Positions 9,334 through 16,853 of a DNA stretch of 64,000 nucleotides are shown here, in pieces; within the stretch, counting starts at the first letter, position 1; each line of letters begins with the position of its first letter. The position numbers were made by a program, and so were the translations under genes. Location of the stretch: positions 248,001 to 312,000 of the forward strand of contig NZ_LR216287.1 of NCBI RefSeq assembly GCF_900696045.1. The letters are read 5' to 3'. Source of the stretch: Candidatus Nitrosocosmicus franklandus. Lineage in GTDB: Archaea; Thermoproteota; Nitrososphaeria; Nitrososphaerales; Nitrososphaeraceae. The notes under the pieces were generated by a model. That model did no database searches, was not told where the DNA came from, and was given only the letters and a program-made list of their open reading frames with translations.

Positions 9334-10193
9334 TTATCAACCGCATCAACAAGATAATAAATGATATTCTTTAATAAATGATATTAAGAATCTAAACAAA
9401 AAAAATTATAAAAACTAAACTAGACATATGGAAAAATTTCAAGGACATTCTTTAATTTTTGAAAACAATTGCATCTATTAGTCGGTGTATAGCTCTAAAT
9501 GATACAAATCATAATTCTGGTAGTATGAAGGCTTAATCAAATTAGAAACAAAATAAATGTAATGATAGACTACATTATTATAACGAGTCTTTTTTATAAA
9601 ATATTTGTACTCAAATTAATTCCCTTAATTAGTACACTTATCTAATCTATGTTAGTTATACAAACCCGAGTTCTGAAATATACTTTGATATTTGTATCAA
9701 TTTTCTTTTAAACCAGATTTGTAAAAAGTATTTAAAGTCAACAATGCAATGCTTAAGGTCCAAACAAATTTTTGAAAATGTTAGTAGGCACATCTATAAT
9801 GAACTCAATATAGGTATCATCCGGCGAATTTCTAGTTCATACACTTCGAGCTACTATTTGATGTCAAGATACAAGATTGTCGCTCTTGTTTGCAATTTAC
9901 ATCCTGAGGAATAAATTAACTTTGACCAGTTCATCAAGATTTGATCAAACAATTTTTTATTTCCACAAAGAAATGGTTTTTGGAATCTCCATTAGTTCAC
10001 GCAAGATCACAGAAAGGAGCCTAGTACTCACCTCATTGTGGTTTTGGTGCATTAGTCTGTTATTGAGATCGGCCACAAGAAGCTATTTATTGTTATCAAT
10101 ATTTTTCAGGAAATTCTGCATGAATTGTTTATTTATCCAGTGTACAATGGATCATTTTCCTTCAAAATTCACAAAAGGAAGGTTGTTTTATTA
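9334..10193. other. spacer with one weak small frame
   Basis: About 0.86 kb. The first 30 bases hold the promoter of the wHTH gene. The rest is AT-rich; a 56-codon frame at 9744-9914 is listed separately, and the longer plus-strand frame starting at 9877 has an implausible composition. Nothing else is recognised. Confidence 0.5.
9744..9914 (+). CDS. possible small protein, 56 aa
   Basis: A short frame starting ATG CAA TGC, encoding a basic Ser/Tyr-rich peptide (for example ISSSYTSSYYLMSRYKIV near the middle). It contains no known motif. It lies on the same strand as, and 280 bases before, the winged-helix-like gene at 10194. It could be a genuine small gene or the remnant of a longer one; support is only an open frame with a normal start. 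Confidence 0.22.
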   Translation: MQCLRSKQIFENVSRHIYNELNIGIIRRISSSYTSSYYLMSRYKIVALVCNLHPEE

Positions 10194-10511
10194 ATGAATG
10201 AAAATTTTGGAAGCGCCGGAACCCTTCCTATTTACTTGAGAGCATCGATCGTTGAGCCAATATTACAAGCTTGTTCTAAGGAGGCACCCTTTATTAGCAT
10301 TTATAAAAATACTAAATCCCTAGAAGATATTTCTGAACATTTAGTTAGAAAGTACTTATATCATTTGATAAACGGTAATTTTTTAAGATATGAAGGGCAC
10401 AAAAAAATATTCGTTTTGCTCCCATCAGGAATGGAATTATTGGTTGTAATTTATGCACAAATACAACAAAATCCGACTTACCATAAGGATCTACGTATAA
10501 AAGTCGAATAA
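10194..10511 (+). CDS. small winged-helix-like protein
   Basis: A 105-residue protein starting at ATG 10194 (the frame is open further upstream but the N-terminal extension has no coding character). The pattern of helices LRASIVEPILQACSK, ISIYKNTKSLEDISEHLVRK, YLYHLINGNFLRYEGHKK and a hydrophobic C-terminal segment suits a one-domain winged helix of the PadR/archaeal type, with KIFVLLPSG as a possible wing strand. Probably a DNA-binding regulator of unknown targets. The fold is inferred from pattern only. Confidence 0.5.
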   Translation: MNENFGSAGTLPIYLRASIVEPILQACSKEAPFISIYKNTKSLEDISEHLVRKYLYHLINGNFLRYEGHKKIFVLLPSGMELLVVIYAQIQQNPTYHKDLRIKVE

Positions 10512-11880
10512 ATTTCAAAGACTTTACCAATTCGATACGTCACTCTAAAAAAAGTGTAAAAATGATCAAAGCAACTATGAAAAATTCAAATAACTAATTT
10601 ACTAAATTATTAGTAATTTGGTTCCCAAGTTGTCAACTTCAATTATCAAGTCTGATATTTGATCTTCATTTGACAAACCTTAGAATTACCCTTATTATAC
10701 TCACTTAATTTTTCTGTTTTTCCAATGACAAAAAAAGAGAGGTTCCAACAAATCTGATAGACATGAACCAAAAAATAACTATTACCATAACAGCGATATA
10801 TTGTAAGTAAATCAGTTCACCTCTCTATCGTATTACTCTCTCGGGGACCTGAACTGCAAATTATGATTGTCTGCGACAAATACTTTTTCTCACCTACATG
10901 TACCTAGTTTAGATATCAAAAGATCAACGGAGAGTAAATTGGAGTTTAAGTTTGACGATTCAGTTACTTGTGCTCTTTACATTCATCCTACATTTTTAGA
11001 TGAATGTACCACAAATTATAATTAAATGGCAATAATAATTAATTTTGTATACCTAACGGTATGCACGATAGGACGATCCAATGGAAGGAAGAATGTGAAA
11101 TGGATTAACCAATAATTCCAAGTCAAGAATTTTCTCGATCCATTTCATATTCTGTTAATCAAGAAACAGGTAAATTGCAAATATGGTTGCCTGCCTTATC
11201 TTATTTAATTAGGACGTATGTAAGAGCTAGATTGGCCAATTAATAGTATTGTTAGATGTTATCCTCTTAAAACGCATATGAACGATGCTGTGCAAAAACC
11301 TATGCATATACATTTAATTTCCGTTGAGTATATATTTACTTTTGACCAAAGTCTTAGATCATTACATAATCCACGATGTAAAAGTAAAACAATATCTTAA
11401 TAACACGATCCTTTCAACTTTGCAGTATCAAAAATTCTAATCATGTTTATTAAAAACAAGGAGCAACACAAGTGCTAGATCTCATCACTGAGGATTTTGA
11501 AAATTGATAAAAGGATGCATTCTCATATCATGTAAACAGGCATATCTTATGCAGATGATCCCATTAGTTCACAATGGAGCTATCTCTTCAAACTAGAATG
11601 CTAGAATGTCGTATCACAAAGTATGAACAAGAAATAATCTTACTTTTTTATCTAAAATGTAGATATGACTTGAGTTAAAAATTATCATGCAATATACATA
11701 GTATCGACGATTATGAATCATTTTCAAATACCCAATTTGTTTATTAATGGTCACTTTACTAAAAAGAGATATCCAAAGGTTTTTACTTTACTAGCTATTT
11801 AAATTTATACAACAAGATAGTAACATACTAAATAATATGGGAGAAGATAAGAATTTTTTGCTATTTTCAAACTTAACAAT
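10512..11880. other. 1.4-kb AT-rich spacer
   Basis: No reading frame of convincing length on either strand and no RNA gene recognised. Frequent stops in all frames. It separates two small genes of unknown function. Confidence 0.55.
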
Positions 11881-12225
11881 TTGCGAGGAAAACAGAATCG
11901 CCTCAGACTTGCAAGATTTGTTATTTTAGTAGGATTCATAGTTGTAGCATTAGTTGTCCTATCTGTCTTCATTCCAAGGGCTGGTATAAGTGTGGAGGTA
12001 GTGCAAAGAGCTGAAGTTATAGGAACAATGAAACTACTTAGTGTGAGAGTGTCAAACAATAACTTTGAAACACTGCAAAACATTACAATCCAATTTGGCG
12101 ACAATGGAGAGATACAATCGATTGGAAATATGGGACCATTTAGCTCAGTAATGATAACACCAGACAGAGAAGATCGGAATTTTGACAAGGCAATAGTAGA
12201 AGGTAATAATAGTATTATAAGGTAG
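11881..12225 (+). CDS. membrane-anchored small protein
   Basis: A 114-residue protein with a basic N-terminus (MRGKQNRLRLAR), one hydrophobic helix (about residues 13-33) and an outside domain of about 80 residues rich in beta-strand pattern (ISVEVVQRAEVIGTMKLLSV, LQNITIQFGDNGEIQSIG). The layout suggests a signal-anchored extracytoplasmic Ig-like domain. The start is TTG 11881. The minus-strand frame over the same DNA lacks coherent features. Function unknown. Confidence 0.55.
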   Translation: MRGKQNRLRLARFVILVGFIVVALVVLSVFIPRAGISVEVVQRAEVIGTMKLLSVRVSNNNFETLQNITIQFGDNGEIQSIGNMGPFSSVMITPDREDRNFDKAIVEGNNSIIR

Positions 12226-13114
12226 GTCCACACCAGATAATCAGCTAGTAAACCAGACACATGCTCCAAAATTGGCTTTGTTAAAGTTAGAATTAGTACA
12301 GAGTAGGTGAATATATACCCTCATTTTCATAGGCCTATAATTGGTATATACAGGGTTTATCAGTCTCTAAACTTTAGGATATTCAATGGACAATCAATTG
12401 ACATTTGTATAATTAATCTAACATCATGCGGATTAACGCATTTAGCTCATTTGATAAAATCCAAATGCATTACACATATTAGTATCAACATTATTTTCAG
12501 TAGATCATTTTACTTACTGGAAATGATCTGTCATCATTTGTTCACGATGTCTCTGAGACTACTTTATCGCGTATTATACGAGTTAAGAATTATGGGTTCC
12601 ACCATTATCCATTAAGACAGGTACGCCTGGAGTTATACGCATTGACAGAATTGCCAGTAGTAGAAATTGTTTTTCCGTGCCGGTGTGCCTCTAACGTTGA
12701 TATCTCTGGATACCTAATGATGATGAAAAAATTTGCTATAATTTCAATAACAAATTTTCTAACTTTTTCCAGTTAATGATCACATATTTCTGTCTGAATA
12801 ACTTATTGATGTTGCCAAAGTTATAAAACGAATGTACCTGTTGTTATTATTCTAAACGATGTCTACAAGGTAATTTCTATTCTTCGTGAAGTTTTTAAAA
12901 GGATATCGGCATGGTTCAGATGGTGATAAATAAGGTTCGTTTAATAATGAAGAATAGATGATTTTCTTGTCTAAGGATTACGATTAATCATATCGATGAT
13001 TTAAATCGGATCAAAAAATGATCATGTAACGTCATTATTAAAATTCCATTAACATGGTGATAGTTATGTCCATGTTTAACGATTTGTTAAATAACATCTG
13101 TTAGATCCTAGTAA
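12226..13114. other. AT-rich spacer
   Basis: About 0.9 kb. A 102-codon plus-strand frame at 12307 is Ile/Leu/His-rich without any motif and is not accepted. An ATG triplet run at 12719-12727 followed by a short signal-peptide-like frame of 19-20 codons stops early. Nothing firm is seen. Confidence 0.5.
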
Positions 13115-13363
13115 TTAAAGATCACGGCTCTGTCCTTCAATTACTATCATTGTCAGAGTTGAGCGTACTTTATCTATCTTTCTAATCTTCCAGGTAATAA
13201 TTTCGCGTAATTTATCCATGTTATCAGAAGACACTCTAACTATAATATCATAAACACCGAAGACCCCATTCACCTCTACCACTTCCGGGACTTCTTTAAT
13301 TTTTCTAATTATCTCACTCTCTGATCCTAAATCACAATTGATTAAAACATAGGCTGTTGGCAT
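13115..13363 (-). CDS. stand-alone Lrp/AsnC effector (RAM) domain protein
   Basis: An 82-residue protein consisting only of the Lrp/AsnC ligand-binding domain: the alternating pattern TAYVLINCDLGSE, VVEVNGVFGVYDIIVRV, SDNMDKLREII and KVRSTLTMIVIE matches beta-alpha-beta-beta-alpha-beta RAM units, and no helix-turn-helix is present. Such stand-alone domains form oligomers that sense amino acids or modulate full-length Lrp regulators. A close paralogue is at 52935-53168, sharing VFGVYDIIVRVSSDNMDKL exactly. It lies just outside the integrated element. Confidence 0.85.
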   Translation of the reverse strand: MPTAYVLINCDLGSESEIIRKIKEVPEVVEVNGVFGVYDIIVRVSSDNMDKLREIITWKIRKIDKVRSTLTMIVIEGQSRDL

Positions 13364-13486
13364 GTTTTACAGAGGCAATTTCAATTATTAAACGTTTTTT
13401 ATTCTTTATTTCCTATGTCTTGGTGGTTCTTGTACTATAACTGGGTTTGAAGGTAAAGAATTTAGTTGAAGAAATTTATGACATAA

Positions 13487-13495
13487 TTAATATAC
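13487..13495 (+). promoter_or_regulatory. probable TATA box of tRNA-Ser
   Basis: TTAATATAC lies about 25-33 bases before the first base of tRNA-Ser at 13520, the expected position for an archaeal TATA box. Inferred from position and base composition only. Confidence 0.4.
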
Positions 13496-13519
13496 CCTAA
13501 TAAAAAATTATAAACTTAG

Positions 13520-13603
13520 GCGGGGGTCGCCTAGCCTGGTAGGGCGTGGGATTGCTAATCCCATGTTCGTAAGAACTCGTGGGTTCGAATCCCACTCCCC
13601 GCG
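13520..13603 (+). tRNA. tRNA-Ser (anticodon GCU)
   Basis: An 84-base class II tRNA. The acceptor stem GCGGGGG pairs with TCCCCGC (one G-T pair); discriminator base G. D arm, anticodon stem TGGGA/TCCCA with loop TTGCTAA (anticodon GCT), a long variable arm (about TGTTCGTAAGAACT) and T arm GTGGGTTCGAATCCCAC are all visible; the long variable arm fits serine. There is no intron and CCA is not encoded. Its last 20 bases are the start of the 29-bp direct repeat bounding the integrated element, so the tRNA remains intact after integration. The integrase frame overlaps its 3' end. Confidence 0.97.
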
Positions 13604-15108
13604 CTTATCTTGGGGATTTATACGACAATTTTAAATGCGATAGAAAAGCACCTAATGACAGAACGACAAATTTGGCGCATGAAAATACTTCTAGTCATAT
13701 TGAACAACATCAGCAATACATCTATTCATCAATCACTAAAAGGATAGACTCATTGACAAAATCATGCACAAAACAATATTTCAACAAGGTTTTAAAAAAT
13801 CTAGCCATTGCTAATATCGGCAATGCGAATACTATTTGTGATTATATTATCTCTGAAGAAACAGAGATCAACATCAAGAATTCTACTAAAGAAGGGAAAA
13901 TAAAGGTTCTTGTATGGCTTTCAAATTATCATGAAAACAAAAAACTCTTTAGAGAACTAACCAAACAAGATATCCTAGAATTTTTAAATAATTTGCGAAA
14001 ACCAATATCTGAGGACCCGACTCAGAGGTGGATTGGTTCTTACAATGGAAGACAAATCATTTTGAATAAATTTTTTAGATGGCTTTACAACCCTGAAGAA
14101 CCAGATCACACAAAGAGACAAACTCCGGATTGTATGAAGGGAATAAAGCAACTGCCAAGGAAGGAAAAAACTCCATATTCTCCCTCAGACTTATGGGAAC
14201 CCAGAGAGCACGTTTTATTTTTGAGATATTGTCCTAGTGTACGAGACCGATGCTTTCATGCTATGGCAAATGATTCCTCATGTCGGCCGTCAGAGTTGCT
14301 GAATTTACGAATACGTGACATTATTTTCAAAAAGACGCGTGAAGGAAAGCAATATGCAGAAATTCTGATAAAGGGAGGTAAAACCAGACCAAGGACCGTA
14401 CCATTAATAGATTCAATTCCATATGTAAAAGATCTTATTGATAATCATCCCACCGGTTCAAACCCTGATTCTTGGCTTTTTGTTTCCAGTTCTAAAACAT
14501 CCTTTGGATCGAGATTAACCCTTGATGGTTTAACCTATCAGTATAAATATTTCTATAAGAATCGATACTTCCCGGATCTTTTAGAGGACGAAACAGTTCC
14601 CGAAGCAGATAAAGCTTTGATTAGAAACCTGATAACAAAAAAATGGAACATTTATGTCCAGAGGCATTCGGCTCTCACCCTTAAATCCCAATTCTTAAAA
14701 GAACATGTTTTAAGAGACCATGCAGGTTGGACCTTAAGCAGCAAGATGCCTCAGATTTATATTCATTATTTTGGTAACGAATCTGCCAATTCTATCCTAC
14801 AAGCCAAAGGAATTATCAAACCCGAGAATGAAGAAAATAATATTAGCACGATGAAACCAAGAGAATGCCCGAATTGCGGTGAACCAAATAAAAGAGATGC
14901 CAGATTTTGTGCGAGTGATCATTGTCGAATGGTCCTATCATATGACTCCTATAATGAAGTTCGGAATGAAGATAAGCAAAAAATTGACAGACTAGAAAAT
15001 CAGATGAAATCACTGCAAGATGGTATGAACAGGATTTTTGCAGTCATACATCAAAATAACATGTTGATTAACATAAAGCCGGAGATTTTAGAAAAATTAG
15101 TAAAATAG
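13579..15108 (+). CDS. int: tyrosine recombinase (integrase) of the element
   Basis: Recombines attP with attB in tRNA-Ser. Catalytic residues in order: Arg236 (SCRPSELLNL), Lys265 or Lys268 (IKGGKTRPR), Arg362 in YVQRHSALT (the His of HxxR is Tyr here), His381 with Gly383-Trp384 (DHAGW) and nucleophile Tyr394 (PQIYIHYFG). A C-terminal zinc ribbon (CPNCGEPNKRDARFC, Cys430 and Cys433 onward) and a coiled coil (about 465-490) follow. In the integrated state the frame starts at GTG 13579 inside the tRNA; TTG 13672 (codon 32) is an alternative. Joined to the right repeat in a circle it would start at an ATG (see attR). Length 509 residues. Confidence 0.93.
   Translation: MGSNPTPRAYLGDLYDNFKCDRKAPNDRTTNLAHENTSSHIEQHQQYIYSSITKRIDSLTKSCTKQYFNKVLKNLAIANIGNANTICDYIISEETEINIKNSTKEGKIKVLVWLSNYHENKKLFRELTKQDILEFLNNLRKPISEDPTQRWIGSYNGRQIILNKFFRWLYNPEEPDHTKRQTPDCMKGIKQLPRKEKTPYSPSDLWEPREHVLFLRYCPSVRDRCFHAMANDSSCRPSELLNLRIRDIIFKKTREGKQYAEILIKGGKTRPRTVPLIDSIPYVKDLIDNHPTGSNPDSWLFVSSSKTSFGSRLTLDGLTYQYKYFYKNRYFPDLLEDETVPEADKALIRNLITKKWNIYVQRHSALTLKSQFLKEHVLRDHAGWTLSSKMPQIYIHYFGNESANSILQAKGIIKPENEENNISTMKPRECPNCGEPNKRDARFCASDHCRMVLSYDSYNEVRNEDKQKIDRLENQMKSLQDGMNRIFAVIHQNNMLINIKPEILEKLVK
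13584..13612 (+). repeat. attL, left attachment-site direct repeat
   Basis: A 29-bp sequence covering the last 20 bases of tRNA-Ser and the next 9 bases, identical to 32596-32624. It begins TTCGAATCCCACTCCCCGCG. Typical of archaeal tyrosine integrases, which recombine in the 3' half of a tRNA gene. Confidence 0.93.
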
Positions 15109-15113
15109 ATCGA

Positions 15114-16070
15114 TTATATGTTGTCACTTTCTGCTATTTGAAAACCCATCGTCCTTTGTATAACCTGATCTTTATCCTTTTTAAGATTGTAAAGGAATTC
15201 CTCTATTTTTTTGTCAGTATCATATTTAGAAACTGTATCTAAATTTCGATAGTTGGCACTCAATAATAATTTCGTTTCCGAGGTCTCAATTTGTTTATAG
15301 AGCAAAAGGAATGGCTCTGTGTTCTTACTCCAGAGTAACTTTAATAGATTGTCTAAATCATCTTCGATTTGCATTATTTCGGATATTTTTACAATTTCAT
15401 AAAGTCTACCCCATAAATTCTGTCCTTTAGAATCCATATAATTCACGTATAACAAGAGTTGTTGATCAATATCAGAATTAAATGGGGAATTTTCTGTAGA
15501 TAAGTCAGAAATTACATACAAGTACATTTCGCTAATCTTGTTAAAATATATTGAATATAGTCTATTGATCAAATTCTCATCATGTAGCCTAGCGGGTAAG
15601 ATTACAACGAAATTGAATAGATAGACATCATTGATAATTTCTATCATATCGTATTGTAATAATGACGCACCATCTTTTTGGACTAAGTTAGCTTTCTTAC
15701 TTGTTCCAATTGCTTCAATTTCTATACGATTCTCAAATTTTTTCTTTTTTTCAAATTGCTTTACTTTGTCTATAAATTTCTTGAACTGTTCGAAAATGTT
15801 GTCCAAATCTTTTGGAATAACTAATAATAAATTATCCGAATTTACGGATAGACTATATGATTTAGAATTCCTTCTTTCCTTTCCTGAATTTAATATACCT
15901 TCAGCAAGTAATTCTTGAATTGCCTCGGTTACTGTGGACTTACTACCAATCCCTTCCTTTATACAATAGTTTAGAACGTCCTTTACTCTCTTGTTGCCCT
16001 CATTGGTTAGATAATCAATTATCCTATTTTTTCTATCTTCTTTTGTTGTCGTATAGGGATTTAGCGCCAT
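15114..16070 (-). CDS. winged-helix protein of the element, likely regulator
   Basis: A 318-residue protein with an N-terminal winged helix (RIIDYLTNEGNKRVKDVLNY, then SKSTVTEAIQELLAEGILNS) and a long lysine- and leucine-rich remainder without known motifs. It is convergent with integrase (5-base gap between stops) and divergent from the ribbon-helix-helix gene. I chose ATG 16070 because a TATATA (16097-16102) lies about 28 bases upstream; an earlier ATG at 16097 overlaps that box. Probably an element-encoded regulator or plasmid-maintenance protein; the large C-terminal part is unrecognised. Confidence 0.7.
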   Translation of the reverse strand: MALNPYTTTKEDRKNRIIDYLTNEGNKRVKDVLNYCIKEGIGSKSTVTEAIQELLAEGILNSGKERRNSKSYSLSVNSDNLLLVIPKDLDNIFEQFKKFIDKVKQFEKKKKFENRIEIEAIGTSKKANLVQKDGASLLQYDMIEIINDVYLFNFVVILPARLHDENLINRLYSIYFNKISEMYLYVISDLSTENSPFNSDIDQQLLLYVNYMDSKGQNLWGRLYEIVKISEIMQIEDDLDNLLKLLWSKNTEPFLLLYKQIETSETKLLLSANYRNLDTVSKYDTDKKIEEFLYNLKKDKDQVIQRTMGFQIAESDNI

Positions 16071-16094
16071 TTTAATAGGTATATACGTATAGAT

Positions 16095-16110
16095 CATATA
16101 TACTTATTTA
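16095..16110. promoter_or_regulatory. back-to-back promoters in element control region
   Basis: TATATA at 16097-16102 serves the leftward winged-helix gene (ATG 16070) and ttattta at 16104-16110 serves the rightward ribbon-helix-helix gene (ATG 16134), each about 26-28 bases from its start codon. The two boxes nearly touch, so the promoters probably exclude each other, as in lysis/lysogeny-type switches. Inferred from spacing. Confidence 0.5.
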
Positions 16111-16133
16111 TCATACATAATTATCTATAATTA

Positions 16134-16286
16134 ATGGTTACAATATTAATCGACAACCAGGTTAGGAACCAATTACGCAGAATAGGACACAAACATCAAA
16201 CCTACAATGACATAATAAAACAACTGTTAGAAAAAGCAAAAAAAAGTTCGGCTAATTCTGACCGAACTGCTATGGATGAAGGATAA
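16134..16286 (+). CDS. ribbon-helix-helix DNA-binding protein
   Basis: A 50-residue protein with the ribbon-helix-helix pattern: strand VTILIDNQVRNQL, helix A RRIGHKHQ, turn TYNDI, helix B IKQLLEKAKK. Small archaeal RHH proteins act as repressors or as antitoxins; no toxin gene is recognisable next to it. It starts two bases after the divergent promoter region ends and its stop is two bases before the next ATG, so it heads the operon running towards the replication genes. Probable autoregulator of that operon. Confidence 0.72.
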   Translation: MVTILIDNQVRNQLRRIGHKHQTYNDIIKQLLEKAKKSSANSDRTAMDEG

Positions 16287-16288
16287 AA

Positions 16289-16492
16289 ATGTCTTCGACA
16301 AGATTAAATCAAGACTTTAGACAAGACCATGACAAATTATGTTATGCATTTGGATGTGATAACGAACATTCGGAAAAAATCAATGTAAGTGCCGGAACCT
16401 TTGGGACTATTACTTTAAAGCTGTGTAACAAATGCGTGAATTTATTCAAAGATAGTAATACATTATCAAGCCGAGGGATTTTCCAAAAATGA
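16289..16492 (+). CDS. small four-cysteine zinc-binding protein
   Basis: A 67-residue protein with paired cysteines CYAFGC (18 and 23) and CNKC (46 and 49), spaced as in a treble-clef or zinc-ribbon site. It follows the RHH gene by two bases and overlaps the next gene (its TGA stop overlaps the next ATG), so all are one operon. Function unknown; probably nucleic-acid binding given context. Confidence 0.6.
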   Translation: MSSTRLNQDFRQDHDKLCYAFGCDNEHSEKINVSAGTFGTITLKLCNKCVNLFKDSNTLSSRGIFQK

Positions 16493-16710
16493 ATGATAGA
16501 ACATCAAATTATAATTTAGGTAGAAACATGCACCATACAAGAATATTGTACAAGATTTGCATTCACGATTACAGTAATATACTAATCAGTAGAAAATTGG
16601 CAGAAGAAAAAAGTGATGGAATCGAAAGTTTGACCGACTTGCTTCCATCATTATTATCCGAAATCAATCAACATAGTACAAAATCGGAGGCCGATTTAAT
16701 ACATGTATAA
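16489..16710 (+). CDS. hypothetical element protein, 73 aa
   Basis: A 73-residue protein with ATGA overlap to the preceding zinc-protein gene, which supports translation coupling. The sequence has a mixed N-terminus and a helical C-terminal half (GIESLTDLLPSLLSEINQ). No motif is recognised. A 143-base gap separates it from the helicase-like gene. Confidence 0.5.
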   Translation: MNDRTSNYNLGRNMHHTRILYKICIHDYSNILISRKLAEEKSDGIESLTDLLPSLLSEINQHSTKSEADLIHV

Positions 16711-16853
16711 TTTTATATTCTCGTTGGATAACAATAAACCTTTTGATTTCTGTAGGCTCTCTTTTAATAATGCTTTCTGCATACTAATCCTGCAATACAG
16801 AATTAAGCAGGGTTCGACATGTCCGAATAACCATTCTGAGAAAGGATACCAAC

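Noticed and set aside
9877-10194. 105-codon plus-strand frame
   Set aside because: Overlaps the 9744 frame and the lead-in of the winged-helix-like gene; Ser/Leu/Phe-rich without motif.
12307-12615. 102-codon plus-strand frame
   Set aside because: Ile/His-rich, no motif, no signal, no promoter; likely chance frame in AT-rich DNA.
16134-16492. RHH gene plus next gene as a toxin-antitoxin pair
   Set aside because: The downstream protein is a four-Cys zinc protein without RelE, PIN or MazF features.
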